Of a stretch of 64,000 nucleotides of DNA, positions 49,025 through 57,699 are shown in pieces. The stretch is from Eubacteriaceae bacterium (GTDB lineage Bacteria; Bacillota; Clostridia; Peptostreptococcales; Anaerovoracaceae). The stretch is from the NCBI GenBank assembly GCA_902362805.1, contig CABIXY010000003.1, positions 281,140-345,139 of the forward strand, given 5' to 3'. The notes beneath the pieces were generated by a model that saw only the letters and a list, made by a program, of their open reading frames with translations, was not told where the DNA came from and made no database searches. Both the position numbers and the translations under genes were made by a program. Each line of letters starts with the position of its first letter. The stretch's first letter is position 1.

Positions 49025-49150
49025 ACATGGGAAATATCGTCCAAAGGACGTATTTCCGTATGTTTCAAAGAACGTACCTTGCGAAGAGTCGCCCCCTTGT
49101 GGGCGACATGTGGAAATAGGAATCTTGGATTCCGTCATTTCCACGTTTTT
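49025..49150. ncRNA. Cluster of four tandem hairpins in the intergenic gap (possible structured RNA)
   Basis: Between the antiporter pair and the ATPase gene four hairpins follow each other: GGAAATA/TATTTCC with inner GTCC/GGAC (49027-49055), GTATGTT/AACGTAC, GTCGCCC/GGGCGAC (49088-49106), and GTGGAAAT/ATTTCCAC with inner GGAATC/GATTCC (49110-49144) followed by six T. The last one matches the hairpin at 20730-20765 in inner sequence. No coding frame is supported. It could be a small RNA on the plus strand or a chain of repeats. Confidence 0.4.
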
Positions 49151-49174
49151 TACTTCCATTGGTTCATAAATACA

Positions 49175-49210
49175 AAATGCGGGCACCTCATAGTAACATG
49201 AGATGCCCGC
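49175..49210 (-). terminator. Terminator of the P-type ATPase gene
   Basis: GCGGGCA and TGCCCGC, with inner CTCAT/ATGAG, form a strong stem; on the minus strand TTTTGTA follows. Confidence 0.85.
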
Positions 49211-49235
49211 AGGATATACCGTGCCAATTTTGATA

Positions 49236-51776
49236 TTAGTTCTTGCTCTTCTGATCGTTTATGATTTTGACGATTTGAATCAGCAGCGTCGGCGCAAAGG
49301 CCAGACCGCAGATCCAGCCGATTTGTGCACCGGTCAGAGATGCAATGAGGAAAGCTTTTGCAAAGAACGGGACAAGCAGGATTGCAAATAATAAAATTGC
49401 ACCGACAACAAATGCCCCGATGGTGTATATATTAGTAGTAATTCCAAGGCGGAAGATAGATTGTTTTCCCCTGGAGTTGAAACCGTGCCAGAGCCTTGCA
49501 AGGCATAGGGTGGCAAAAGCCATAGTGGATGCAGTCACTGCGCTGGTCTGCAGGCCTACATAAAAAGCTGCAATGGTGGCAGCGCCGATTGCCAGCCCCT
49601 GCAGGCCGATCTGGAGCAGCGTTTCTCTGGTCAGAACTGACTCATTACGCGGGCGTGGTTTGTCGTGAATCAAGGCCGGGTTGGATGGCTCCATGCTGAT
49701 GGCCAGAGCTGGCAGGCTGTCTGTAATCAGATTGATAAACAGAAGCTGTACTGCGGTAAACGGAGAAGGCAGTGCCATGATTGAGGCGAAAAGCACGACC
49801 AGAATGCCGGCTGTGTTCCCGGATAACAGGAACTTGATTGCGTTCTTAATGTTTGCATATATATTTCGGCCGTTGAGCACGGACTTGATGATCGTCGCAA
49901 AGTTATCATCAGTTAAAATCATGGAAGCGGAGTCCTTTGCAACTTCAGTTCCTGTAATTCCCATGGCGACACCTACGTCGGCACTCTTCAGCGCCGGCGC
50001 GTCGTTGACGCCGTCGCCAGTCATTGCGACGATGCAAGCCTGATCCTGCCAAGCCTGCACGATGCGGATTTTGTTATCCGGACTGACACGGGCATAGACG
50101 CTGATGTGAGCAAGTTTTTCATTGAGCTCATCATCGCTCATGGCATCTAATTCTGTACCGGTAACTGCGATATCCCCCTCTTGCAGGATACCGATTCGTT
50201 TCGCGATAGCAGAAGCTGTGATTTTGTGATCCCCTGTAATCATGATCGGCTTGATGCCGGCTTCCATGCAGTCAGCAACTGCCTGAGCAGATTCTGCTCT
50301 TGGTGGGTCCATCTCAGCAACCAGGCCGAGAAACTCGAAATTGGATTCATCGCCGAATTTTAACTCTCCATCGGAAGCCATGATTTTGCGGGCGAAAGCC
50401 AATACTCGGAGCCCTTGGTTTGAAAGGTCAAAGTTAGACTGACGGATCTTATCCTTTTCTTCCTCACTGAGAGAAGCGGTACGTTCCAAAATGACATCCA
50501 GAGCGCCTTTGGTGTACATGATATATTGGCCTTCAATATTGTGAAGGGTGCTCATCAGTTTTCGATCTGAGTCAAAAGGCAGTTCGGACAGTCTCGGCAG
50601 AGCAGCTTTTACCTGTTCATAGTCGTCGTGTTTTGTCATATAATAGTCGACCAGGGCTGTTTCCGTTGGGTCGCCAGCAGTAGCACCATCCACAATGGCT
50701 GTATCATTGCAGAGAATGGATGCCTGCAGCAGAGCGTTTTCCTTTTCTCCATCTGCCAGCACCTGTTCCACTGTCATCTTGTTCTGGGTCAGCGTGCCCG
50801 TTTTGTCAGAACAGATGATGGAAACACAGCCCAAACCCTCTACCGCATTGAGCTGTTTGATGATGGCATTTTGATCCGCCATTCTCGAAGTCCCGATGGC
50901 AAGAGAAATCGTGATGATGGAGGAAAGCGCTTCCGGAATTGCAGCTACAGCCAGAGCCACAGCAAAGAGCAGAGAATCCGCAATGGCCATGCCTCTGTAG
51001 ACGTTGAGTGCAAAGACGACAGCGCAGATCAACATAATGCCGATCGAAAGTTTCTTGCTGAAATTGTCCATCGTGATCTGCAGCGGCGTTTTTCTCTCGG
51101 CCGTGTTGTTCATCAGGTCGGCAATTTTTCCCAGTTCTGTATGGATGCCGACACCTGTAATGACGGCCAATCCTCTGCCGTAAGTAACTAAAGAGCCAGA
51201 GAAAACCATATTGGTCTGATCGCCTAAAGCAACTGCGTCACCATCGATGACTTCTGTCCTCTTATCGACCCCTTCTGATTCACCAGTAAGAGAACTTTCA
51301 TTTACCTTTAGTGAGTAGCTTTCGATGATACGTCCGTCACCGGGAACAACATCGCCAGCTTCCAGTCTGACGATGTCTCCGCAGACTAGTTCAGCCGCGT
51401 CGATTTCCTGTGGCTGGCCATTTCTGATCACTTTTGCCACTGGCGACGACAGACTTTTTAAGCTTTCGAGAGATTTTTCCGCTTTCACATACTGAACGGT
51501 ACCCAAAATGGCGTTCAGTATCAAAACGGCGATGATGACCGCGGTACTTTCAACATTTCCTGTAGACATGGATATGATGGCGGCGATAATTAAGATGATG
51601 ACTAGCAAATCCTTGAACTGCTCAAGAAAAATCGTAAAAACACTCTTCTTCTTCTTTTCGTAGAGTCTGTTTTCCCCATATTGCTCTCGGCTTTTTGTCA
51701 CCGCGCTTTCGTCAAGACCGTTCTTTGTGGTCTGAAACTCTTCTAGGATTTCTTGAATTTGTTTGTTGTAATACAT
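49236..51776 (-). CDS. P-type cation ATPase (PMCA/SERCA-like, probable Mn/Ca exporter)
   Basis: An 846-residue P2-type ATPase. Phosphorylation site SDKTGTLTQNKMTV with Asp near residue 325, dephosphorylation motif SSLTGES, hinge TGDGVNDAPALKSADVG, cation-site helices AVAAIPEAL (M4) and NLITDSLPALA (M6). Eight to ten membrane segments and an N-terminal cation-transporter domain are seen. Such pumps usually export Ca2+, but an upstream yybP-ykoY manganese riboswitch strongly suggests Mn2+ efflux as its role. ATG at 51776 follows GGAGGAGGT; the frame upstream continues 11 codons without a ribosome site. Monocistronic with its own terminator. Confidence 0.9.
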   Translation of the reverse strand: MYYNKQIQEILEEFQTTKNGLDESAVTKSREQYGENRLYEKKKKSVFTIFLEQFKDLLVIILIIAAIISMSTGNVESTAVIIAVLILNAILGTVQYVKAEKSLESLKSLSSPVAKVIRNGQPQEIDAAELVCGDIVRLEAGDVVPGDGRIIESYSLKVNESSLTGESEGVDKRTEVIDGDAVALGDQTNMVFSGSLVTYGRGLAVITGVGIHTELGKIADLMNNTAERKTPLQITMDNFSKKLSIGIMLICAVVFALNVYRGMAIADSLLFAVALAVAAIPEALSSIITISLAIGTSRMADQNAIIKQLNAVEGLGCVSIICSDKTGTLTQNKMTVEQVLADGEKENALLQASILCNDTAIVDGATAGDPTETALVDYYMTKHDDYEQVKAALPRLSELPFDSDRKLMSTLHNIEGQYIMYTKGALDVILERTASLSEEEKDKIRQSNFDLSNQGLRVLAFARKIMASDGELKFGDESNFEFLGLVAEMDPPRAESAQAVADCMEAGIKPIMITGDHKITASAIAKRIGILQEGDIAVTGTELDAMSDDELNEKLAHISVYARVSPDNKIRIVQAWQDQACIVAMTGDGVNDAPALKSADVGVAMGITGTEVAKDSASMILTDDNFATIIKSVLNGRNIYANIKNAIKFLLSGNTAGILVVLFASIMALPSPFTAVQLLFINLITDSLPALAISMEPSNPALIHDKPRPRNESVLTRETLLQIGLQGLAIGAATIAAFYVGLQTSAVTASTMAFATLCLARLWHGFNSRGKQSIFRLGITTNIYTIGAFVVGAILLFAILLVPFFAKAFLIASLTGAQIGWICGLAFAPTLLIQIVKIINDQKSKN

Positions 51777-51822
51777 GTTGACCTCCTCCTCTAAACTCAT
51801 TATGCCCAAGTCTCTCAGATAT

Positions 51823-51956
51823 TAAAAAAGAGACTTCTGAGATAGCCTAAAAAGCTATCTTAAAAGTCTCGCTATTTCAAGTAAACGCGGATTACCGTAG
51901 TAATCGTACTGACGCATTTTACTGCAGCATGTGCTGCCAGCTACTCCCCTTTAAAC
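51823..51956 (-). promoter_or_regulatory. yybP-ykoY (Mn2+) riboswitch and terminator before the ATPase
   Basis: On the minus strand the leader reads AAAGGGGAGTAGCTGGC near its start, a hairpin GCAGCACATGCTGC, TACTACGGTAATCC, and later AGCGAGACTTTT, all conserved parts of the yybP-ykoY aptamer. The final stem (GAGACTT with AAGTCTC, inner GATAGC/GCTATC) is followed by TTTTTTAA and acts as terminator. Binding of Mn2+ should stabilise the aptamer and let transcription pass into the pump gene. Confidence 0.88.
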
Positions 51957-52048
51957 ATAATACGCTAGGGTATTTATTTGTGTGATTAAGAATATATCAC
52001 TTTTTGGCTGGCAGTGCAAGTGGTTTTTTGAAAAAAATGGGTTTCAGT

Positions 52049-52312
52049 CTAAAGTATGATAGAGACAAAGGTGCCATCTGCGGCTTCTACATGAACGATC
52101 TCCAAACCTTTGTTCTCTATAAGAATTTCTCTGCATATTTCGTAAACGAGAAGAAAATTCTCCCTGGAGACGAGCCGATCGTAGGGGAGGGGAACATTTT
52201 TTCTCATCGCGGCAAAAGCCTGTTCGGGCATGACTTTGATGGCAGCGCCGGCGAGGGCTGTAGGCACTGGCAGAAAAAATTTGAAGTTCCCTGACCGTAT
52301 TCTGATTTTCAT
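52049..52312 (-). CDS. Small conserved protein, third gene of the DUF2089 group
   Basis: An 87-residue protein that ends in IVHVEAADGTFVSIIL, very like the end of the neighbouring 52323 product (VNVSAADGTTVRVFVD), so the two are related. Its first residues (MKIRIRSGNFKFFLPVPTAL) form a beta strand pair with a hydrophobic helix. Function unknown. ATG at 52312 has AGGAG upstream. It is the last gene of a three-gene minus-strand operon. Confidence 0.65.
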   Translation of the reverse strand: MKIRIRSGNFKFFLPVPTALAGAAIKVMPEQAFAAMRKNVPLPYDRLVSRENFLLVYEICREILIENKGLEIVHVEAADGTFVSIIL

Positions 52313-52322
52313 AACGATGCTC

Positions 52323-52700
52323 CTAGTCTACGAATACGCGGACGGTGGTGCCGTCTGCAGCAGATACGTTGACAAAATCGCCTTGAATTTCTTCGTCCAG
52401 ACACTCGCCGATGGCATCCATCATAGAAGCCAGATCGACACCCTGCAGACTTTCTTCTGGAATCGGCAGCTTGCCAGTGACCTGCAGAATCTTTTTAATT
52501 GCGCCTACTGGAAACTGTACATTGACTTTGTCTCCCTGCACGCTGTCCACGATGATGCGAAACATTTTTTTATCATAAGTCTGTTTCTGTGGGAGACCTG
52601 CTGTTTCCTCCACGCCCATAGCGCTCATCAGTTCGGCAGCTTCAGCTGCGGTAATGGTTCCGTCTTCTACCATTTTTAATATTCTCATTTTCTCTTCCAT
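52323..52700 (-). CDS. SHOCT-like / YvlB-type small regulatory protein
   Basis: A 125-residue protein. The first 35 residues, MEEKMRILKMVEDGTITAAE, form the short helical hairpin seen in proteins next to DUF2089 and DUF4097 genes; the rest is a beta-rich domain with FRIIVDSVQGDKVNVQFPVG and ending ADGTTVRVFVD. It resembles the N-terminal helical motif in anti-sigma-like small proteins, but no activity is known. ATG at 52700 follows GGAGG. It precedes the 52049 gene by ten bases and follows DUF2089 by 19 bases. TAG stop. Confidence 0.65.
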   Translation of the reverse strand: MEEKMRILKMVEDGTITAAEAAELMSAMGVEETAGLPQKQTYDKKMFRIIVDSVQGDKVNVQFPVGAIKKILQVTGKLPIPEESLQGVDLASMMDAIGECLDEEIQGDFVNVSAADGTTVRVFVD

Positions 52701-52719
52701 TATTGTTTCCTCCAATTCT

Positions 52720-53085
52720 CTATTTAAGCCGTGTAATCGCTTCTTCTGCAGTGATTTCACCCCGCTCCAGCAGCTTTAAAACTTCTTCTCTCTTCAGTGC
52801 TTCTTCGTCTTGATGTGCTTCTTTCTCATATCCCAGTTTTTTGATTACGCCATCTAGTTTGGAGCGTACGGTGGGATAGGAGATACCCAATTCCTTCTCA
52901 ACTTCTTTGATGTTGCCGCGGCATTTGATAAATGTCTCTGTAAAAAACAACTCTTCGTCAGACAAATAGTCGAATTTGCTGAGTGCAAAGTCATTTTCAA
53001 TCACGGTCTGGCATTCGCTGCACTGTAAGCGTGTTACCTTGAGTTCGTGATTACATACAGGGCAGCGGCTGATAATCTTCTTCAT
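52720..53085 (-). CDS. DUF2089 family DNA-binding protein
   Basis: A 121-residue protein with an N-terminal zinc ribbon (CPVCNHELKVTRLQCSEC, two CxxC pairs), a helix-turn-helix (EVEKELGISYPTVRSKLDGV) and a C-terminal helical hairpin (LKLLERGEITAEEAITRL) of the same kind as in the next gene's product. It is probably the regulator of its own operon. A perfect 11-bp inverted repeat (AAAATTAATAT / ATATTAATTTT) lies about 60 bases upstream. TAG stop. The paired helical hairpins in two neighbouring products suggest they bind each other or the same partner. Confidence 0.82.
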   Translation of the reverse strand: MKKIISRCPVCNHELKVTRLQCSECQTVIENDFALSKFDYLSDEELFFTETFIKCRGNIKEVEKELGISYPTVRSKLDGVIKKLGYEKEAHQDEEALKREEVLKLLERGEITAEEAITRLK

Positions 53086-53457
53086 AACGTCACATCCCTT
53101 CTGTAATTAATAATATAGTCCTATCCATTCAAAAAGTCAATATAAAAATTAATATTTTTAATTATATTATTAAATATATTAATTTTATAGTTAAAATATG
53201 AAAATTTTTGATGCATAAGCTAGACCTTGTCAGCAGGCCGCAGTTACGCAGAAGAGGCGGAAATAGCGAAAGGGGTTAAGCAGGAGAGAGCAGCAGAGGT
53301 GTATATGCGTAACTGACGGAGCACGGAGCGGGAAATAAAGCGCCCTATTACTGATGAACTGTTTGCAGATCTCGATGAGGAAATCATTGCAACCCTCAGT
53401 GCATCGCAAAATACCTTCTCTTCCCGTCTGCAGGATGACGATTACACTTTTGAAGAA
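53086..53457. other. AT-rich control region and remnant of a TetR N-terminus
   Basis: 53098-53210 is very AT-rich and holds the inverted repeat AAAATTAATAT (53145-53155) and ATATTAATTTT (53176-53186), a probable operator of the DUF2089 group. From 53230 to 53457 broken frames carry pieces resembling a TetR HTH end; the downstream frame is open from 53317 (after TGA at 53314) but has no good start before 53458. Confidence 0.5.
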
Positions 53458-54549
53458 ATGGTATCTGATGCTTTTGACCTGTTATCAAAATATGCCGCCG
53501 GCTGTCTTTTTATCGAGAGAAACCAATACGAGTTTAAGACACTAGCTGGATATTACAATCAGAGTCGCGAACAATTTTTTAAGACCATGGAAAAGTATCT
53601 GCGGGGTTTTATTCAAAGAGGCCAAGTGCGCCAGGTTGCAGATGTAGCCTTGACGACGGCTCTGATTGTGGAGTTGCTGACTTGGTGGACTATGGACAGG
53701 AAGTATATACCTTATACAGAAAATGACATTTCTGACCAGATGGCAAAAGCAGTCTGTCTGGATAACCTGATCGCAGCCTATGATGAGGAAAAAATCACTT
53801 TTAAACGTGGCACGGACAATCAATTGGTCATAAAAGAATACATGAGTGAGAACAAGAAGCCCTATCGGGCAAAGGTCAGAGAAAAGGGCAGGTCAATCGA
53901 AATCCAGGAGGGCGGTAAGCCTCTTTTTGCAGGAGATTTTGAACGTTATATAGAAGTTTATCTGCCCCAGTCTTACGATCAGGAACTTGTGGTAACATCA
54001 ACCGATGGAGATATCGACATGACTGAAATAGATCAAAAACTGGAATCCTTATCAATCGACAGCACAGAGGGCACGGTGAGGCTGGGAGATGTAGAGGCCA
54101 CCGCGGTGAAACTGAGCACTACCAGGGGAACCTTGGATTTTGATCACCTGCAGGCTCGGCGCATCCATTTGGAGACGACGGAGGGAACCGTACGAGGCGA
54201 TGAGGCAGATGGCAATATCAGATATACGACAACCCACGGAGATTTTGATGTGAAAACAATCAGGGGCAGCGGCAAATTTACGGTAAATAATGAAGGCACG
54301 CTGCAGGTAGACTTTGCGGAGATAACAGGAGACGTCTGGCTGTATAACAAAAACGATAAAGTTCGTTTATCCATACCGAAGGAGCTCTCCTTCTATTTTG
54401 AGGCTGCGACGAAGAACGGCAGCATTTCGACCAGCTTTGATAAAGAGCTGAAAGCTGGTGAACAAAGCCTTGCGGGCACAATCGGCGATAAAGCTGAGGT
54501 CACGATCAGAGTAGAGACTAGAAATGGTGATATAGATGTGATACAATAG
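53458..54549 (+). CDS. TetR C-terminal domain fused to DUF4097 beta-helix, N-terminus lost
   Basis: A 363-residue reading (from the only ATG). Residues 1-115 look like the ligand-binding part of a TetR regulator (FIERNQYEFKTLAGYYNQSR, LRGFIQRGQVRQVADVALTT, LIVELLTWW), with no DNA-binding HTH before it. Residues 160-363 are DUF4097, a putative adhesin repeat domain with turns of the type STDGDIDMTEID, STEGTVRLGD, TTRGTLDFDH, THGDFDVKTI. The reading frame remains open 47 codons upstream without a start. Either the HTH was lost by mutation and the fusion is a pseudogene, or the fusion is a new regulatory protein that starts at a non-standard codon. TAG stop. Confidence 0.6.
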   Translation: MVSDAFDLLSKYAAGCLFIERNQYEFKTLAGYYNQSREQFFKTMEKYLRGFIQRGQVRQVADVALTTALIVELLTWWTMDRKYIPYTENDISDQMAKAVCLDNLIAAYDEEKITFKRGTDNQLVIKEYMSENKKPYRAKVREKGRSIEIQEGGKPLFAGDFERYIEVYLPQSYDQELVVTSTDGDIDMTEIDQKLESLSIDSTEGTVRLGDVEATAVKLSTTRGTLDFDHLQARRIHLETTEGTVRGDEADGNIRYTTTHGDFDVKTIRGSGKFTVNNEGTLQVDFAEITGDVWLYNKNDKVRLSIPKELSFYFEAATKNGSISTSFDKELKAGEQSLAGTIGDKAEVTIRVETRNGDIDVIQ

Positions 54550-54554
54550 TCCCC

Positions 54555-55343
54555 ATGAAAGAAGATCATTTTTTACTGGGTCAAATAGAAGATAAGATAA
54601 CCCAATGCGAAAACAAATACATAGCGACACATACTGGATTTCTGGACAGTCATCAGCAGTCTTTGGCTAGGATTTATTGCCGCAAGGCGCATATCCCTAC
54701 CTTTGATGCCGAGCTGCAAGGAGATGCTCTTCCACCAACCCGTTCTATCTTTTATGGCGGTCATGAAGAAGCAGAACGGGTGATTTTAATCAACCTGCCA
54801 GATTACGCAGTTTTGGAAGATTATGATCCGCTGACTGTGATTCGCGCAGTCAAGACTGATGGCAGCCGGGAGCTGACCCACCGCGATTATCTGGGATCTT
54901 TAGTAGCCTTAGGCATTAAGAGGGAACTGCTAGGTGATATTTTGGTGCGCGAAGACGGGGCGGATATCATCGTCTTAACAGATATCGCCGATTTCATTTT
55001 GATGAACTATTATAAGGCAGGGCGAACCAATCTTTCTCTGTCGCAGCATCCGGTCAGAGAGTTGATCGTACCGCCGTTAAAGCGCACGACGATGACCGAT
55101 ACCGTAGCATCTCTGCGGCTTGACAGCGTCATGGCATCAGCTTTTGGTCTGTCTCGCGGCAAGGCTGCCGAGGCAATCGGCCGGGGACTGGTCTTTGTAA
55201 ACCATGTGGAGGTGATCAAGCCGGATTTCCAGGTGAGCGAGGGCGACAAACTGACCATGCGCGGAAAGGGAAAGGCCTGCCTGATAGAGGTCGGCGGCAG
55301 ATCGCGAAAAGACAGACAGTACATCACCATAGAAAGATATTAA
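54555..55343 (+). CDS. YlmH-family S4-domain RNA-binding protein
   Basis: A 262-residue protein related to YlmH. The N-terminal 170 residues have the family pattern (THTGFLDSHQQSLARIYC, RSIFYGGHEEAERVILINLP, LTHRDYLGSLVALGIKRELLGDILV), and residues about 180-250 form the S4 RNA-binding domain (ASLRLDSVMASAFGLSRGKA, INHVEVIKPDF-like FVNHVEVIKPDF). YlmH is linked to division genes in Gram-positives and to rescue of stalled large ribosomal subunits. Here it is not next to a dcw cluster. It starts five bases after the previous stop. A bidirectional terminator follows. Confidence 0.88.
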   Translation: MKEDHFLLGQIEDKITQCENKYIATHTGFLDSHQQSLARIYCRKAHIPTFDAELQGDALPPTRSIFYGGHEEAERVILINLPDYAVLEDYDPLTVIRAVKTDGSRELTHRDYLGSLVALGIKRELLGDILVREDGADIIVLTDIADFILMNYYKAGRTNLSLSQHPVRELIVPPLKRTTMTDTVASLRLDSVMASAFGLSRGKAAEAIGRGLVFVNHVEVIKPDFQVSEGDKLTMRGKGKACLIEVGGRSRKDRQYITIERY

Positions 55344-55381
55344 AAGCCCTGCACCGGCTTTGCGCCAGTGCAGGGCTTTTG
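55342..55381. terminator. Bidirectional terminator
   Basis: AAAAGCCCTGCAC and GTGCAGGGCTTTT pair perfectly across 13 bases; serves the plus-strand ylmH-like gene and the minus-strand ligase. Confidence 0.92.
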
Positions 55382-55405
55382 ATTTCTCGTTATATCTCGC
55401 AAGTG

Positions 55406-57139
55406 CTACATCTTCTTTTCTTCTTCGTATCTTTTGACTTTGCCGGTAGTGGTTTTGATCATCTCCTCATCTGTGACGATGACACGGAGCATGTGTTTGT
55501 AAGTCGGCAGTTCATCGTTGATGGTGTCGATGTCTTTCTTGATGATGGCCTCGACCTCCGCCGGATCATCTGTACCATAAGTCTCTTTCATATAGTCTGG
55601 CTTGTAGACAATCTTAGCGCAGAGGGCCAGGTCTTTGTGGTCACCGTCTTTGTGGCGAGGCTGCCCAAAGACCATATTTTCTTCCACATAAGGGAGATTG
55701 CTGACCAGGATTTCCAGCTCTTCTGGATAGACGTTCTTACCGTTTTTAAGAACGATGACGTTTTTCTTTCTGCCGCGAATAAAGAGATAACCGTCCTCAT
55801 CTACAGAAGCCAGGTCGCCAGTGTGCAGCCAGCCATCTGTCAATACTTTTGCCGTTTCTTCTTCGTTTTCATAGTAGCCAGTCATGATGTTTGGTCCGCG
55901 GGCAATCAGTTCGCCGATGCCTTCCTCGTTAGGTTGGTCGATTTTTACTTCCACGCCTGGCAGCGGTTTGCCGATGGAGCCAGTCTTTCGCTCCCAGGTA
56001 TTTTCGGCTGAAATAACTGGCGCGGCTTCTGTCATACCGTAACCCTGTACGGCGGTAATGCCGAAGTCGTTAAATCCCTCCAGGGCGACAGGATCGATGG
56101 CGGAGGCGCCGCTGATAACATAACGCAGTTCTCCGCCCAGTTGATCGAGAATCTGCTTAAACAGCTTGCGGCGCACGTCGATGCCAAAACGCAGTAAAAG
56201 CTTGGAAACCTTGAGGCCGAAGGCCACTTTCTTCTCTAGACCTTCTTTCTTGACCGTCTGCATGATCTTCTTGTAGATAGATTCAATCAAAAGCGGCACG
56301 CAGACGAACATGGAAACCTTGTATTCCACAATGTTTTTTTGCAGATATTTGAGGCCGTCACAGAAGGTGGTGGTCACGCCTGCCGCCAGCATGACGACCT
56401 GGCCTGTGGAACCGAAGGTATGGTGGTAAGGCAGGAAGGCCATGTTGATGTCACCGTGGCGAATGTCTTCTGTCTGCAGCATGGCGTAAACGTTGGCGGT
56501 GATGTTGTGCTGTGACAGCTGTACTGCCTTTGACAGGGACGTGGTGCCAGAGGTGAAGAGAATGATGGTGGTTCCATCGGCATCGATGGTCAGATTGAGA
56601 TACTCGTCAAAGCCGCCCTCCAAGGCACTGCGCCCGGTTTCCATCATTTTGTTGACGCTGTCATAACCTTCGATGTCGTCCATACAGATGTATTCGGTCA
56701 CTTTGGTGTTGTTTTTTTCTTTCAGCTCTTCGACGGTATCCAGATGGGCTTTATCAAAGATAAGGATGTCTGCGTAGCTTCTCTCAAGGGAAGATTCCAC
56801 CTCGTCATAGGGAAGTCCTTTGTCCAGGGGAACACAGATACCGATGCCGCATAGAGTCGCAAAATAACCCAGCATCCACTCGTAGCGGTTTTTACCGACG
56901 ATGGCGATGCGCTTGCCCAGGTATCCTTTTTTTAGCATGGCGGTTCCCAGATAGTTGACGTGGTCGCGGAAGTTTTCGAATTTTATATGTTCGTAGGATA
57001 TGTCTTTTTTATTTCGCTTGTGTTTTACGATGAAAGCATCGTCGCCTCTATAGGCGTCGGCTCCGTAATTGATCAATTCCCTGAAATCTTTGTGGAAAAC
57101 AGATGCAAAGACGGGTTTCAAATGTTTGATCTCTTTCAA
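55406..57139 (-). CDS. AMP-forming long-chain acyl-CoA synthetase
   Basis: A 577-residue adenylate-forming enzyme. The P-loop is TIILFTSGTTSLSKAV near residue 205, YGMTEAAPV near 368 is the substrate motif, GWLHTGDLASVDEDGYLFIRG near 440 the hinge, and the catalytic Lys is in the A10-type tail near TTGKVKRYE. It activates fatty acids to acyl-CoA. ATG at 57139 with AGGAGA upstream (minus strand). The region before it has a TTGTCAAC/GTTGACAA palindrome at 57203-57219. TAG stop. Confidence 0.88.
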   Translation of the reverse strand: MKEIKHLKPVFASVFHKDFRELINYGADAYRGDDAFIVKHKRNKKDISYEHIKFENFRDHVNYLGTAMLKKGYLGKRIAIVGKNRYEWMLGYFATLCGIGICVPLDKGLPYDEVESSLERSYADILIFDKAHLDTVEELKEKNNTKVTEYICMDDIEGYDSVNKMMETGRSALEGGFDEYLNLTIDADGTTIILFTSGTTSLSKAVQLSQHNITANVYAMLQTEDIRHGDINMAFLPYHHTFGSTGQVVMLAAGVTTTFCDGLKYLQKNIVEYKVSMFVCVPLLIESIYKKIMQTVKKEGLEKKVAFGLKVSKLLLRFGIDVRRKLFKQILDQLGGELRYVISGASAIDPVALEGFNDFGITAVQGYGMTEAAPVISAENTWERKTGSIGKPLPGVEVKIDQPNEEGIGELIARGPNIMTGYYENEEETAKVLTDGWLHTGDLASVDEDGYLFIRGRKKNVIVLKNGKNVYPEELEILVSNLPYVEENMVFGQPRHKDGDHKDLALCAKIVYKPDYMKETYGTDDPAEVEAIIKKDIDTINDELPTYKHMLRVIVTDEEMIKTTTGKVKRYEEEKKM

Positions 57140-57202
57140 TGTTATATCTCCTTATTACTCTGTACATAGTTATTAAAACTATATTACCTTATTAAAAACA
57201 CT

Positions 57203-57219
57203 TTGTCAACGGTTGACAA
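57203..57219. promoter_or_regulatory. Palindrome upstream of the acyl-CoA synthetase
   Basis: TTGTCAAC-G-GTTGACAA, 8-base perfect arms, 64 bases before the start of the minus-strand gene. A second palindrome GTGGAATATTCCAC is at 57252-57265. Both could be operators of a fatty acid-responsive repressor; the protein is unknown. Confidence 0.55.
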
Positions 57220-57318
57220 TGACTTTCTCATGTGGTATTCTTCATCTATCTGTGGAATATTCCACTTGACATTTATTTTACCTGCTTGTTCTGAGAATTG
57301 TAACATGCGCGCTGTTGG

Positions 57319-57610
57319 CTCACGGTACTTTTGTGCTTTTTGGAGTGATTGGAAGCCTCCTGCACAAAAATCGGCCAGAGTTCCTTTGCCTTTTGACGGA
57401 TGAACCTGAAACTTGCGACATGATTTGCTCTGGGAGGGCAGCTCGGTTATTTTTTACTTCGAATTGACGTTTTCTGATGAGCAAAACTATTATATAAGAT
57501 AACCAAAATGGTAAATAAATCCACATATGCCACGAGTGTATGAAAGACCATGGGGATATTTTGTGCAGGATTTATAAAAATGTTTCAAAAAGTACAAAAT
57601 CAGCGTGGAG
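57319..57610. repeat. 292-bp imperfect palindromic element (same family as 20810-21097)
   Basis: The left end CTCACGGTACTTTTGTGC then TTTTTGGAG (57319-57345) matches, in reverse complement, the right end CAAAAAGTACAAAATCAGCGTGGAG (57586-57610). The ends resemble those of the 288-bp element in the mtbB leader, and an internal block (CTGGGAGGGCA then GGTTATTTTTT near 57430) is shared with its right half. No coding content is recognised in the 560-base gap 57140-57699. Confidence 0.5.
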
Positions 57611-57699
57611 AGACTCGCAAAAACCTCATGAGAGGTCACGGCAGACTCCTGCAAATCGTAATCGCTCATATAATCAATCATACACAGAAAGGATGAAGA

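Noticed and set aside
49025..49210. Short CRISPR-like array
   Set aside because: The hairpins differ from each other and have no equal spacing or common repeat.
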